Source of the DNA: Sipunculus nudus
Lineage: Eukaryota > Annelida > Sipuncula > Golfingiida > Sipunculidae
Assembly: GCA_026874595.1 (NCBI GenBank)
Contig: CM049316.1
Span: forward strand, 35,659,339-35,723,338
DNA length: 64,000 bases
Direction: 5' to 3'
Shown here: positions 38,490 to 47,950 of the stretch, piece after piece
Position numbering within the stretch: position 1 is the first letter of the stretch
Layout of the letters: every line of letters starts with the position of its first letter
Made by a program: the position numbers and the translations under genes
Notes under the pieces: generated by a model
Database searches by the model: none
What the model saw: the letters and a program-made list of their open reading frames with translations, nothing else
Told to the model about the DNA's origin: nothing

Positions 38490-39070
38490 TGATATCTTGT
38501 GAACACAACAATTTTTGGAACATAAATTGTTTTCTACCAAAATGTTGGCTGAGTTTGAAAACCAATGATCTTGACCTTCATCTTCAAGGTCAAATTTGCC
38601 GAAATGTAAAATTTTCGGAACCCTATAACTGTTGAAGTATTTCACATTTTGTCCTCAAATTTGGTACAAAATTTATTTTAATAATGTTCTTGGACAAGTT
38701 TGAAAACCTGCAACCTTGACCAGAATCTTCCAAGGGTAAATAATATGAATTATAGTTGATGACTTGTGAACACAATAACTTGTGAAGTATTGTGCATTTT
38801 ACCCTCAGATTCGACACACAAGTTGTTTCTACTGAGTTCTCAGAATAGTATGGGTATTGGTGACCTCGCCCTTGATCTTCAGGGTCAGATATGTGTAGAT
38901 GTAGGATTTTTGTGACCCTTATAACTTTGGAAGTACAAACAATTTTATCTTCAAATTTGACACACCTATTCTTTCTGCCAAAATCTCTGAGGAGTTTGAA
39001 AACCTGTGACCTTCACCTAGATCTCCAGGGTCAAATCTGCTGAAATCTAGAATTATGGTTCTGAAATAGT
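38490..39070 (+). mobile_element. Tandem element, four ~145-bp units with paired TGACCT/AGGTCA
   Basis: Units are anchored at 38572, 38717, 38861 and 39007 (spacings 145, 144, 146). Each carries AACC(T)..ACCTTGA/TGACCT, a C.TC..GGGTCA block, AATTTTCGG/ATTTTTGTGACCC, TATAACT.TTGAAGTA, ATTTT.TCCTCAAATTTG.CAC and GAGTTTGAAAACC. The first unit has TGACCT (38572-38577) and AGGTCA (38587-38592) separated by nine bases. Same unit length and TGACCT bias as the other tandem elements but a different unit sequence, so a distinct family. No hairpin end is identified; probably truncated at the right. Confidence 0.7.
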
Positions 39071-40657
39071 GCATATTTTGCTGCAAAAACAAAGCCATTC
39101 TAGTTTTTCTTATTTTTAATTATTTTGCATGTGGTAAATTAATACATGGAGAATAATACATGATGAAATGTAACATCAAGTTCTCTAGCACCAGTTAAAT
39201 ATTTGAGCTTTCTAAAATTGTTCTTTCAATATCTCAGTTTTGAATTCATCAGAATGAATGTAAAACGGCCCAGAGATACGTCATCATAAAAAATCAATAA
39301 ACGGTGGTCCCTGGATCCCCTGAAGCAAAATGCCGCTAGTTGCGTGTAACATATGGTGCCTGACCGTCTCCAGCAAATTGCATCCATTCATCAATAGAAC
39401 TACACAGAAACAAGACAGACCCGAATCATCTTAACAAACATATACAAGATGTAGCAACACATCGCTTTAAACAAGACTACCGGTACTATAACAACAACGA
39501 GTGCTGTGTTTTTCTCATCAGTACATGATATATTGTTGTACAGTTTGTGACTCTTAAAATCATCTGTTGTACAGCTGTACAACTAGGGCTGAGTATCATT
39601 GGACTATACATAAGACAAATGGCAATATGCAAATCAGTTTGAGAACCTTTATGTCTTAGATAATTCATAGCAAGAGATAATCAAATAACCCCACTGCATG
39701 TTGATTTATGACTTTGTTTTGCTTTAAATTGGTCCAGAACCAATGAATATGGGTTTTACCTCAGTACCAATGAGGACACAATGAATTAATGGATACCAAA
39801 TATTAGATATCAGAAAATACCAAATATTAGAAATAATGTAGGTAGTAAGATTTATTTTTTTAATTCTATGGTATTTTAGCTTATATAAGATGTCTCAACA
39901 GATTTGCAAACCAAAAATATTGCAGTAGGTGAATATTTGTGCTCCGTTTTCTTGCGCAGACCATGAACAGATTCTTGGGACTCAAGTGTTTGTTTCAACG
40001 CTTAATTCACAACCCTGGCATATCCCTGACCAAAGTTGGTCAGCCTTTTCACTCATAAGGAAGATAAAAATTCCAGATTTCCATTTTCCTCAGTTTTGTT
40101 TTACAAATTAACTGAATAACTGTCATAATGTGAATATGCAACATGGTCTTGCAGAGTTGCTGGCAAACTTAAATGATATTCTTTAGCACCTGCTGCAGCC
40201 AATACAGAAGACTGAATACAGTGGTCTCAGTGCTCAGCTGGACCCAACAGCTGATACTGCATGATTCTGGGTGCTGGGGGCCAAAATGGTAGATCTGAGG
40301 ATGGTAAATTACACAAAAAAATTAGGAATGTTCCAGACATATTAGCTTTTTTTCAAGCACCTGGAAAATTCATCTATACTGTACAATGAATGAGTATTCA
40401 AGGTTTCCATTACTTCAGTATTGAAAATAGTTGATTTTCAGGTTTCACCTTATATCTCTCACGCCAGAGGCATGATGTTAAATATCAGCAGTTGCTTTCA
40501 TTATATGATCAGATATTAATGTATGTATGATATCTAGGTCATCTGATGGTACAACACATAAGTCTATATATAGCTTTGTATCCCAATGTATAGAATAGGT
40601 GCAGTGATGTATCATTAACAGATAGCTTAAGTGATGCCCGTTGCCTATAGTGTTTGA

Positions 40658-40683
40658 ATATATATAATATATATATATATATT
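40658..40683. repeat. (TA)n microsatellite
   Basis: A run of TA interrupted once (ATATATATAATATATATATA...). Intronic. Confidence 0.85.
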
Positions 40684-41616
40684 ATTGGTTAACCAAAAAG
40701 TTGCAGTTTGCCATAATTTCTTCATTAATCTCAGTAAGAACTAAACAACATCATCACTGAAATAAATCCCTCATAACAACAACAACATCATACAGTTATT
40801 ATTCCCAACATAATGTAATAATATACCTTGGACTGCCTTGAAGTAAAACAACAAGTGTGTCTGTGCATGTATAAAAAGACTGAAGTACAAAGAGGTGATA
40901 TTTGTAAAAACTAATAAATAACAAAATTTACTGCACGGCTTGATTCTTCATATGTATACAGCTCAAGAGCAATAAGCTACCAGCTGAAATACCAGACAAA
41001 AATAGCATCCAAATCAATAACAATCAGAATGCCACCTGGTGACTGCTAAACCAACATCATGCGAGTTTTCACTGATGTCCACTGTGAGGATCTTCATAAT
41101 TTCATTTGTCACAAAAGATGTATGATACAAAACCACAGACATGGCTTCCATAAACATAACTCAGAACACACAGAACAGGTGAACGACCTGGACAATGAAG
41201 TTATATATACAAAAGCATGAGAAGACATTTCAAAGTGCTATCCTTACAAATAATTGTTGCCTGAAACTGCTGAGTGCTACTATTTAGGTTATTCAGTGAG
41301 AAACAATCTCAGTTGAGGTGGATATATACAGGTGGCACTGCCTGCACTGCCTTGCCACCTCACACCAGACACAACTGACATGGTCTGACTGAAGGCATTT
41401 CAGTTGTTCTGGTTTCTATCTGGTGGTTAAGTTCATAACATGCACCAAATGAATGTTAAACAAATGTAAGACCGAGCCAGATCAATGATTACAATAATTA
41501 TCTAAGGTGGTAACAGTTCTTAATACTGTTAGTTTTACCATGGGCAGTTACTGATTAATTAAATTGACAGAAATTAAGAATTAAGAAAAGTGTGTCTCAT
41601 GATAGAACGTCAAAAT

Positions 41617-41637
41617 CCCCCCCCCCCAAAAAAAAAA
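41617..41637. repeat. Poly-C (11) followed by poly-A (10)
   Basis: Adjacent homopolymer runs; nothing around them suggests a gene end. Confidence 0.9.
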
Positions 41638-41779
41638 TGAAATGAGGACAATCATAGATTGATTGTTTCTGTTAATTAATCATATTTTATAGATATGATT
41701 GATATTCCTATAAAACTATTACAAAGGATTTTCTCAACATGCAGGTATGCCAATAAGATTAGAAAGACCAGGCTTCTGT

Positions 41780-42130
41780 GGTTCATGCGTAGAGATTTTC
41801 CTGGTTGGCCCCCACCCAGGGTTAATGCTCTGCAGGCTTAATGGGAAGGCAGTGCCCCACAGCCTTGTATCACAAACAAGTTTGTCTTCGGTGTTATGAC
41901 TCAGCAATGGGGATGATTACACACCCAGGACCCGCAGGTGCAGTAGATACCGGGCCTGGGTGACACCAGAACACACAAAAAAATATGATAGGAAGCGAGT
42001 GCTACCACCCTGTCAGGTAGTCTCAAACCAAAATGGAACTCTGCAGATGTACATACTTAGATTAAGAATTAGATAAGAGAGAGCACAAAAAAACTGGAGG
42101 CAGTTAACTCCACCAAAAAATAAAAAACAC
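41780..42130 (+). mobile_element. tRNA-derived SINE, family 1 copy b (head degraded)
   Basis: It shares with the copy at 25237-25612, in order: GATTTTC...CACCCAGGGT, TTAATG, AAACAAG, GTGTTATGAC (41891-41900), ACACACCCAGGACCCGCAGG, TACTTAG and GGCAGTTAACTCCACCAAAAA, ending in an A-rich tail. The tRNA-like head (TTCTGTGGTTCATGCGTAGA) is degraded, so the internal promoter is probably inactive. Confidence 0.7.
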
Positions 42131-44000
42131 AAAAACAAAATATATATTAGAAAGGTCAAAAGCCAAACTGAATGATCAGGAGCTAGTCAGAGTTATTAAA
42201 GTTAACTTTATTAACATAAAAGAGTCTAGAAAATGTGAATGGAGCAAATTTGTAACTTTGGAAAAACTTTATGATGGTGGTAATGGTATCCATCTGGAGT
42301 TTCAGAAAGGCCAATAAAAAAACATGATCAACAGCTGCAAGACCAAAAAAAAAACTTACATACAGCAAAAGGGCAAGGTCACCAAATTTACAGAATTCAA
42401 GAGATCAAGGGCATAAATAACCTGATGCCAGAAAAGCATTATTGGATCTGGTTAAGTTCATCACCCCATCAAACAGAGCTTCCACAGTCATACAGAAAAT
42501 GTTTGTAAAATCTCTAAACCTGTCAAACAAGGTAAAAGGCTGTTTGGTTAGAAATAGGCGTGTGTCTGAAAAGGCTCCAGGATCATGGCCAAGTCTGTTT
42601 ATATACTAAGCCAGACATGTATTGTTCTGACAGTTCTGATGAAAAAGACAGGTTAGATATCTCCACTGGTCAACATGAGAATAAGGTGAGTCCATGGTCA
42701 AGGTTCTTGTGGTTTGCTCGCTGCTTTTAAGTCAATATTTGACCATCTTGCAGGTGTGAAAGATAGCTTTTCATTGAACTGTGCGTGGCTGTTTTACATA
42801 GGTTTTTCTGTGTCTATCAGAGCTTTTTCTGGCTAAGTAAAAGGGCTTGTGTTTAACAGGCTTGAAGTCCCTGACCATAATTTGTCAGTCTACAGAGTGT
42901 CATGCAACCATACTACATCCATCCTAAACCGCAATCTGAGGATAAAGATAGATGTTTTTCAATAGCTGCAGGCAGGCAGAGTAATGCTTTCACTGAGTAC
43001 ACTGAAGCCTGCTGAAGAAGATAGTGTAATTTGTATATTAGCCATGTTAAACCACAGACAGGTTAATTGTCAAGCAAGACAAACAGTTCCAGGGGTTCTG
43101 TTCAAGATTATTCCCAAAACCATGGTACAGATAATTAGTTCTCAAAACAAATATGGGAGGAGGTTATGTTTCACCCATGTTTGTCTGTCTGTCTGTCTGT
43201 TTATTTATAAGAAACGTCTCTCTAAATCTTAAGAATGGTTTATAATGACACTAACAGGAGATTAGATAACTGCACGGGTCTGTAATGATTCACCAGTATA
43301 CAGGAAAAACATCAATATCAGTTTCGTAATTAATTAAGTGCCTGTATCCAAACATCCACAATGAACGACCACCCGAGAGAAAGTTTGACTTTTAACAAGC
43401 CTCCTAATATAACCTATTAATTGGCACACCACTAATGTAAACCTTATGGGTTTGGGTATGTTTAAACATCAGACTGTAAGATTTGGAGTTGGACACTTTC
43501 ATCATTATATAAGGCAAGTTCAACAGCTGTTGCTGTACCATACCACTAGCAGCACTGGGGCAGCCATGACTTGCTGCTGACAAGGGCAAGACCAACATAA
43601 ACAGATGAAGATATTTTAAGAATAACCACTGTAGTCTGGCTGCCAAGTAAACCAAAGATTCCACAGAGCTGTTACACAAATGGCTTCAATTACTAGCATG
43701 AAGAAACAGCACTAAGGTTATGTTGGGTATCTGTTATAATTTCATGATTAATCATCAGTAAATATCAGTTGTTCTCTAACAACAGATAATCAGAAATAAT
43801 CGTTGTTTAGAAGTATGAACTTTTGGACCAAAGACAGACCAATACATCATCTCAAATGATATTTAGGCCTAAATGCAGGCTAAAAATATCATAATTCTTT
43901 GGCCTACATGTGTTTATTGTAGCTTGGGAATTAAGTTCAATAAAAGCAGACTTTTCGCAAATTTGCTTGCATAATGTACATAAAGCACACACTTCTTCAT
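42131..44000. other. Giant intron, segment without recognised genes
   Basis: No exon is recognised. A (TGTC)n run lies at 43182-43202. Open frames of 61-91 codons lack domains. Confidence 0.5.
43182..43202. repeat. (TGTC)n microsatellite
   Basis: About five TGTC units (TTTGTCTGTCTGTCTGTCTG). It may be the remnant tetranucleotide part of a tandem element, but no body is visible beside it. Confidence 0.8.
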
Positions 44001-44008
44001 CACAAAGT

Positions 44009-44117
44009 CTATGTCACGGGCAAAAATTTGCAATTGATTATGGAATGGCCAGATCAATCATCTGATCTTTTGCATCAACCCAACCAATCACTGATTATAA
44101 TCGATTATCAGTCCATC
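44009..44117. mobile_element. Short MITE candidate with TAATCGATTATAATC right end
   Basis: The reverse complement of the right end reads TAGTGATGGACTGATAATCG and then ATTATAATCAGTG. The proposed left end, TATGTCACGGGCAAAAATTT followed by GCAATTGATTATGG, aligns loosely to it. TAATCGATTA-rich ends starting TAGTG(A/C)TGG are familiar from animal hAT-type MITEs. No target-site duplication was confirmed. Confidence 0.35.
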
Positions 44118-44275
44118 ACTAACAGTGGTTACTGTAATTAGCACTGGACTTTTGCACTGGACTTCACAGCAGACATTGAACTTGAAAGGTTGTGGATTAA
44201 AATCCTACTGGAGATGACAAAGGAAACCTTTGGATGTCACCAGGGAAAACTAAAGGCTACATATATATAGCGTAT
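44118..44275 (+). mobile_element. Possible degraded SINE
   Basis: TTAGCACTGGACTT...AAAGGTTGTGGATTAAAATCC has the spacing and ending of a tRNA-like head, with GGATTAAAATCC in the place of box B. It is followed by CACCAGGGAAAACTAAAGG. There is no second copy in the window to confirm it, so this is tentative. Confidence 0.3.
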
Positions 44276-45195
44276 AAGGTGGTCCTTGAAATAGTTTTGT
44301 CATCTTCTTTGTAAAATCATTCTGAGCAAACTGGACCATTTAGAGCAAATAATTCATTAACACATGGTCCTGCAGAACAAAGACTTTTGCCCTGAGCAGT
44401 GCAAAGTTACATTTCTCTTTCTTGTTTTTAACCATATAATAAAAAACATATAAAATGTATATACCTTGTATATGGTATATATTTTCAACAGTAATATTGA
44501 ATGAAGGTAATTAAGAGCACGTGGTCCAAAATTTTAACAGTAAAAGAAACCTAACATAATCTTACATATAACAAATCTAATAAATATTTTGAACATAATG
44601 ATTGGTAAAATACATATTTTCAACAGTAATACATTAATGAGGCTATTTCAGTGAATTTATGGTTCAAAATTTCAATAATAATATAAAGGCTAATATATTC
44701 GTACAAAATTTTATTTTAATCTCACAAATATTTTGTCATTTTTTAATAACAAAGGTAAACAAGTGATCAAAAATAATCCAAAATCTACCATGATAAAACA
44801 TGATCTTGTAAGATTCTAGCAAAAAGAAATAACACGCACAGAAATTCAGTTTAAATCTACCAAAATGGTTGGAATGTCCTACAACTTAATAGACAAACAT
44901 CTCAAAAATATTTTTAACATTATAGTTAACAAGGGTAAATAAGTGGTCCAAAGTTCCAGGAAGCAAGCAAGTCATCTGTGGGCAAGTAAACAATGTTTTA
45001 GTTTTACTAAGTACTTTAAGTGTGTAAACAAGTGTCAGTTAGCTATGATAACTTCAGATATCAGCAAATGCAAAAACCCAAGGAATAACTATTTAAATCA
45101 TTGTCAAAGTTCTGTGTATTGGTAAGTAAAAAAGTCATGACTTTTAACCCTGGCAGCTGACAGACTGACATAATTCGAACATAAAACCTCAATTT

Positions 45196-45202
<7 letters not shown>
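44276..45202. other. Giant intron, AT-rich segment
   Basis: Repeated ATTTTCAACAGTAATA phrases occur at about 44480 and 44619, each followed by TGG/TGGTTCAAAATTT-like text at about 44521 and 44661, with related text near 44948. This suggests a decayed ~140-bp tandem pattern. No exon is recognised. Confidence 0.4.

Positions 45203-45266
<64 letters not shown>
45203..45266. repeat. (TA)32 microsatellite
   Basis: 64 bp of uninterrupted TA, the longest dinucleotide run in the window. It gives a meaningless Tyr-Ile frame on the minus strand. Confidence 0.98.
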
Positions 45267-45268
<2 letters not shown>

Positions 45269-45491
45269 TATAGTAACATATGGGTGGAGTGTACTTCATG
45301 ACACACTAGAAACGTCATTTATATCAGTTTTCAGCCATGAACCACCATCTACTGTTCATAAACAGATGTGCCATAGTGCTGACAATCAAGTCATGTTAAT
45401 AGTAAACACCTCTGGAGTCAGTGTATAAAACCTACCTTTAGAAATATATAGATTCAGGGGAGGGGTTGTCAGAAAGAAAGGGAAGGAGGGT

Positions 45492-45512
45492 GGGGGGGGG
45501 GGGGGGGGGGGG
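45492..45512. repeat. Poly-G tract (21)
   Basis: 21 consecutive G residues preceded by the purine-rich run GGGAAGGAGGGT. Assembly and sequencing length errors are likely here. Confidence 0.95.
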
Positions 45513-45679
45513 ACTCAACACCCAGATGCAGGTGAACAAAGTATACGGAGTGGGCTAGTACCGGTAGACTTTATATGTACATAACTCTTGAATCTAATTG
45601 TTTCCCAGATTTTTAGGTAAAAAAAAAGGATACGCATGCCCCACCTGTGAATAAATCTCAATCCACATCACATTTTTAA

Positions 45680-45900
45680 TAGCTCACCTTATAAAGACAG
45701 CACGTGACCTTATCATTAGTTGTGCTTTGTGGTTCTACATCAGCACACTGGATAAAACCTTTAGAATGAGTGTCCTAGCACAATATATTAGCTTCTGCAG
45801 AATTTAACCATTCACAGCTTGAACCTAAGCCTGTGACCTTTATCATTAAGCTGTTTGTGCCTTGTAATTAGTTGTGATTCCATTAAATAATCCTCATTAC
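45680..45900 (+). repeat. Two-unit GTGACCTTATCATTA repeat
   Basis: CACGTGACCTTATCATTAGT (about 45702) and CCTGTGACCTTTATCATTAAG (in parts, about 45829) are about 127 bp apart. Both are followed by TTGTG(C/G)TTTG or GTGCCTTGT text and TTCTAC/TTCCATTAAA, and both again use the TGACCT word. Probably a decayed member of the tandem-element class. Confidence 0.4.
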
Positions 45901-46129
45901 ATCTGGTCAAAATACTGCAGAACCTCACCATGCTGCTACCTTGGGAATGAAGAGTGAATTACAATTTTATATTTTTGCCTAATGCCAGTAATGGAGTCTA
46001 AATATGGATTTCGAAATCTGGATTATTTTCAAGTAGGACAGATTCTGTAGGACCCCACCTTGTTAGGTAAGTTATACCAGTTTCAAGGAGTAAGCACATT
46101 TTCTTGGTATTATTACAGTAATAATTCCT

Positions 46130-46257
46130 GATCAGGATCTAGTCCAGCAATGGTTCAGCCCAAAGTCTGATTGGGGTTGAGGCCGGAATGAATCTGTATC
46201 AGGATTTGGACTGAACCAATCACCTATTGGCCCAGATTGCGATCCGGGCATATAAAA
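46130..46257. mobile_element. Small foldback element
   Basis: GGTTCAGCCCAAA (46152-46164) and TTTGGACTGAACC (46205-46217) are inverted at 12 of 13 positions. Outer sequences CTGATCAGGATCTAGTCC and the reverse complement of GATTGCGATCCGGGC continue the fold weakly. About 130 bp, no coding capacity; a MITE-type remnant is the likely origin. Confidence 0.45.
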
Positions 46258-46699
46258 AAAACACCTTTGTAATCATGATCAGTATTGTCAAATAGTATAA
46301 ACTAAATTATTCTCAAAACACTTATTTTCACAAAATACAGCTCACAAAATAAAGCAATTGTCCCTACATGTTTTTTTGTTTTATGATGTCTAATTCATTC
46401 CCAACAACTCCTGGCCTTTTATAGCTACAACAATCTGTTTTGCAGATCAGTTAATGAATCCCTCATTGTCCCAATATGATCCCTATTATGTGGTTTCCCT
46501 TATTTTGCATGCCCACAGTGACAATCCAGGTTTAATTTTTTACTGACATTCATCAAATCAAGAAAGTCAATTCTTCTGGTGGCTTTATTGTCATTTCAGT
46601 AATTTCTGTTCCTTTTGGCATATTATCAGCACAGTTTTATAGTTAAAACAGCAAAACTGTGCTATAAAAAATGGTAAGTTTGATCTTCAAATTTATCTT

Positions 46700-46925
46700 T
46701 TCTAGGCATACTGGTATAAGGGTAAGGCATTTGACCTGTTACTATATATATGGTTGTGGATTTGTACCTGGCATGGTCTCTGAATTAAGACACTAGGCAA
46801 AGATCTTTAACATATCTTTTTTTCAGGTGTACCCCCCACACCAATAAGTGAATGGGATTGCAACAGACACTGGGCAGGAGGCAAAACGGATCTCCTTACA
46901 GCTAGTACCCAGTGCATGGGAGCTT
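46700..46925 (+). mobile_element. tRNA-derived SINE, second family
   Basis: TGGTATAAGGGTAAGGCA (46712-46729) stands at the box A position and GGATTTGTACC (46758-46768) at the box B position, about 30 bp apart as in a tRNA. The body continues GAATTAAGACACTAGGCAAA, GATCTTTAACAT, ACCCCCCACACCAATAAGTG, AATGGGATTGCAACAGACAC and CAGCTAGTACCCAGTGCATG. It resembles tRNA-headed SINEs of invertebrates but is unlike the family at 25.2 kb. Single copy in this window. Confidence 0.6.
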
Positions 46926-47049
46926 CAGTTGCATCATCTACAGAAAGTTGCAGAATAAACTACAACATGTTGTCTGAGGAAAACAGAGCTTGCCGGTACA
47001 AGGCACACAGGAAACAAACAGTACCACAGGGGTGCATAATATGCATTTC

Positions 47050-47400
47050 ATATTTCTTGTGACCTCTGACCTCACTGAATATGTATCAATTTTGGTCGGA
47101 TGAAACTTAGGTGGGATATTATATTGGTTAATATTTCTACTAAGTTTCATAAAATTCCATTATATTCCTGCTAAGTGATAGCTGTGACACCATAAAGAAG
47201 GCTACTGACCTCTGACCTCAATGAATATGTGTGAATTTTGCCTAGAATCAAATTAAGGTGAGATATTATATTGGTCAATATTTCTGTTAAGTTTCATCAT
47301 AATCCATCACTTTCCTGTTATCGCAGCAACACAAAAAAGTAGCTTGGTGACCACTGATCTCATTTAATATGTGTGGATTTTGCCTTTAATAAAACGTGAC
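47050..47400 (+). mobile_element. Tandem TGACCTCTGACCT element, copy 2
   Basis: Units are anchored at 47060, 47206 and 47348 (spacings 146 and 142). Each has GTGACCTCTGACCTCA (third degenerate), GAATATGTGTGAATTTTG, AGGTG(A/G)GATATTATATTGGT, CAATATTTCTG, TAAGTTTCAT and AATCCAT. This unit is closer to the middle units of the copies at 29.3 and 61.9 kb than to the 17.5-kb family. No tetranucleotide or hairpin end is visible before the next repeat begins. Confidence 0.7.
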
Positions 47401-47950
47401 CTAGTTATTCTATGGGTAATGTCAGAGAACATCAGTACAAGTTTAACAGAAATATCTTCATTAGCTATGGAGCAATAAGCCCAACAGAAAAATTTAACCT
47501 TACTTGTTCATGAACAGGGTGACCATAACCTTTGACCTTAAGACCCCAAAATCAAAGGATTTAGGGGATTCCTAACACTAAATATTTGAAATATGAAACT
47601 ATATGGTGAGTGGTTGTTGAGTTATAAAGAGTTATCCTAAAACTTTAAAACATGAGTTGGGTTAGAATCTGAACAAATTTTGTGCGTGAGTGCTAATTAC
47701 TGGTCCAGCAATTTAAAAATTGGGAAAGTTTTAATAGCTCTGCTGGGTATTGTCACTGTTCATCAGTCTACTAAGTTTAATTGAAATTTCTTCTTTAGTA
47801 GATGGAGCAATTAGCCTAACAAAAAAACTTGACATGAACAAGTGTCTCTTGTGACCATGATCTTTGACCTTTTGATTTAAAATTCATAAGTGGCATTGCC
47901 CATCACCCCTTTAATACCCATATGAAATATGAATACAATATGGAGTTATG
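47401..47950 (+). mobile_element. Tandem element with ~331-bp unit, two copies
   Basis: CATCAGTACAAGTTTAACAG (47430) and CATCAGTCTACTAAGTTTAA (47761) start matching stretches 331 bp apart. Both continue GAAATATCTTC/TTCTTC, ATGGAGCAAT(A/T)AGCC, AACAGAAAAATTTAAC/AACAAAAAAACTTGAC, CATGAACA(G), GTGACCAT and CTTTGACCTT. The TTTGACCTTAAGACCCCAAAATC ending (in parts) is again the TGACC-rich word set. It abuts the preceding element, so the two may be one composite copy. Confidence 0.6.

Larger units (their letters stand above)
39071..41770. other. Giant intron, segment without recognised genes
   Basis: AT-rich. It contains a TA run at 40658-40680, a short ACCAAATATTAGA duplication at about 39797-39832, the CTCF-like core CAGGTGGCACT at 41329-41339, and an 11-C run (41617-41627) followed by ten A. 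No exon is identified. Confidence 0.5.

Noticed and set aside
38206-38565. 119-codon minus-strand frame with polyglycine
   Set aside because: It is produced by the 20-C homopolymer; the rest has no domain and overlaps another chance frame.
45061-45318. Minus-strand frame with a long Tyr-Ile repeat
   Set aside because: It is a translation of the (TA)32 microsatellite and has no flanking protein signal.
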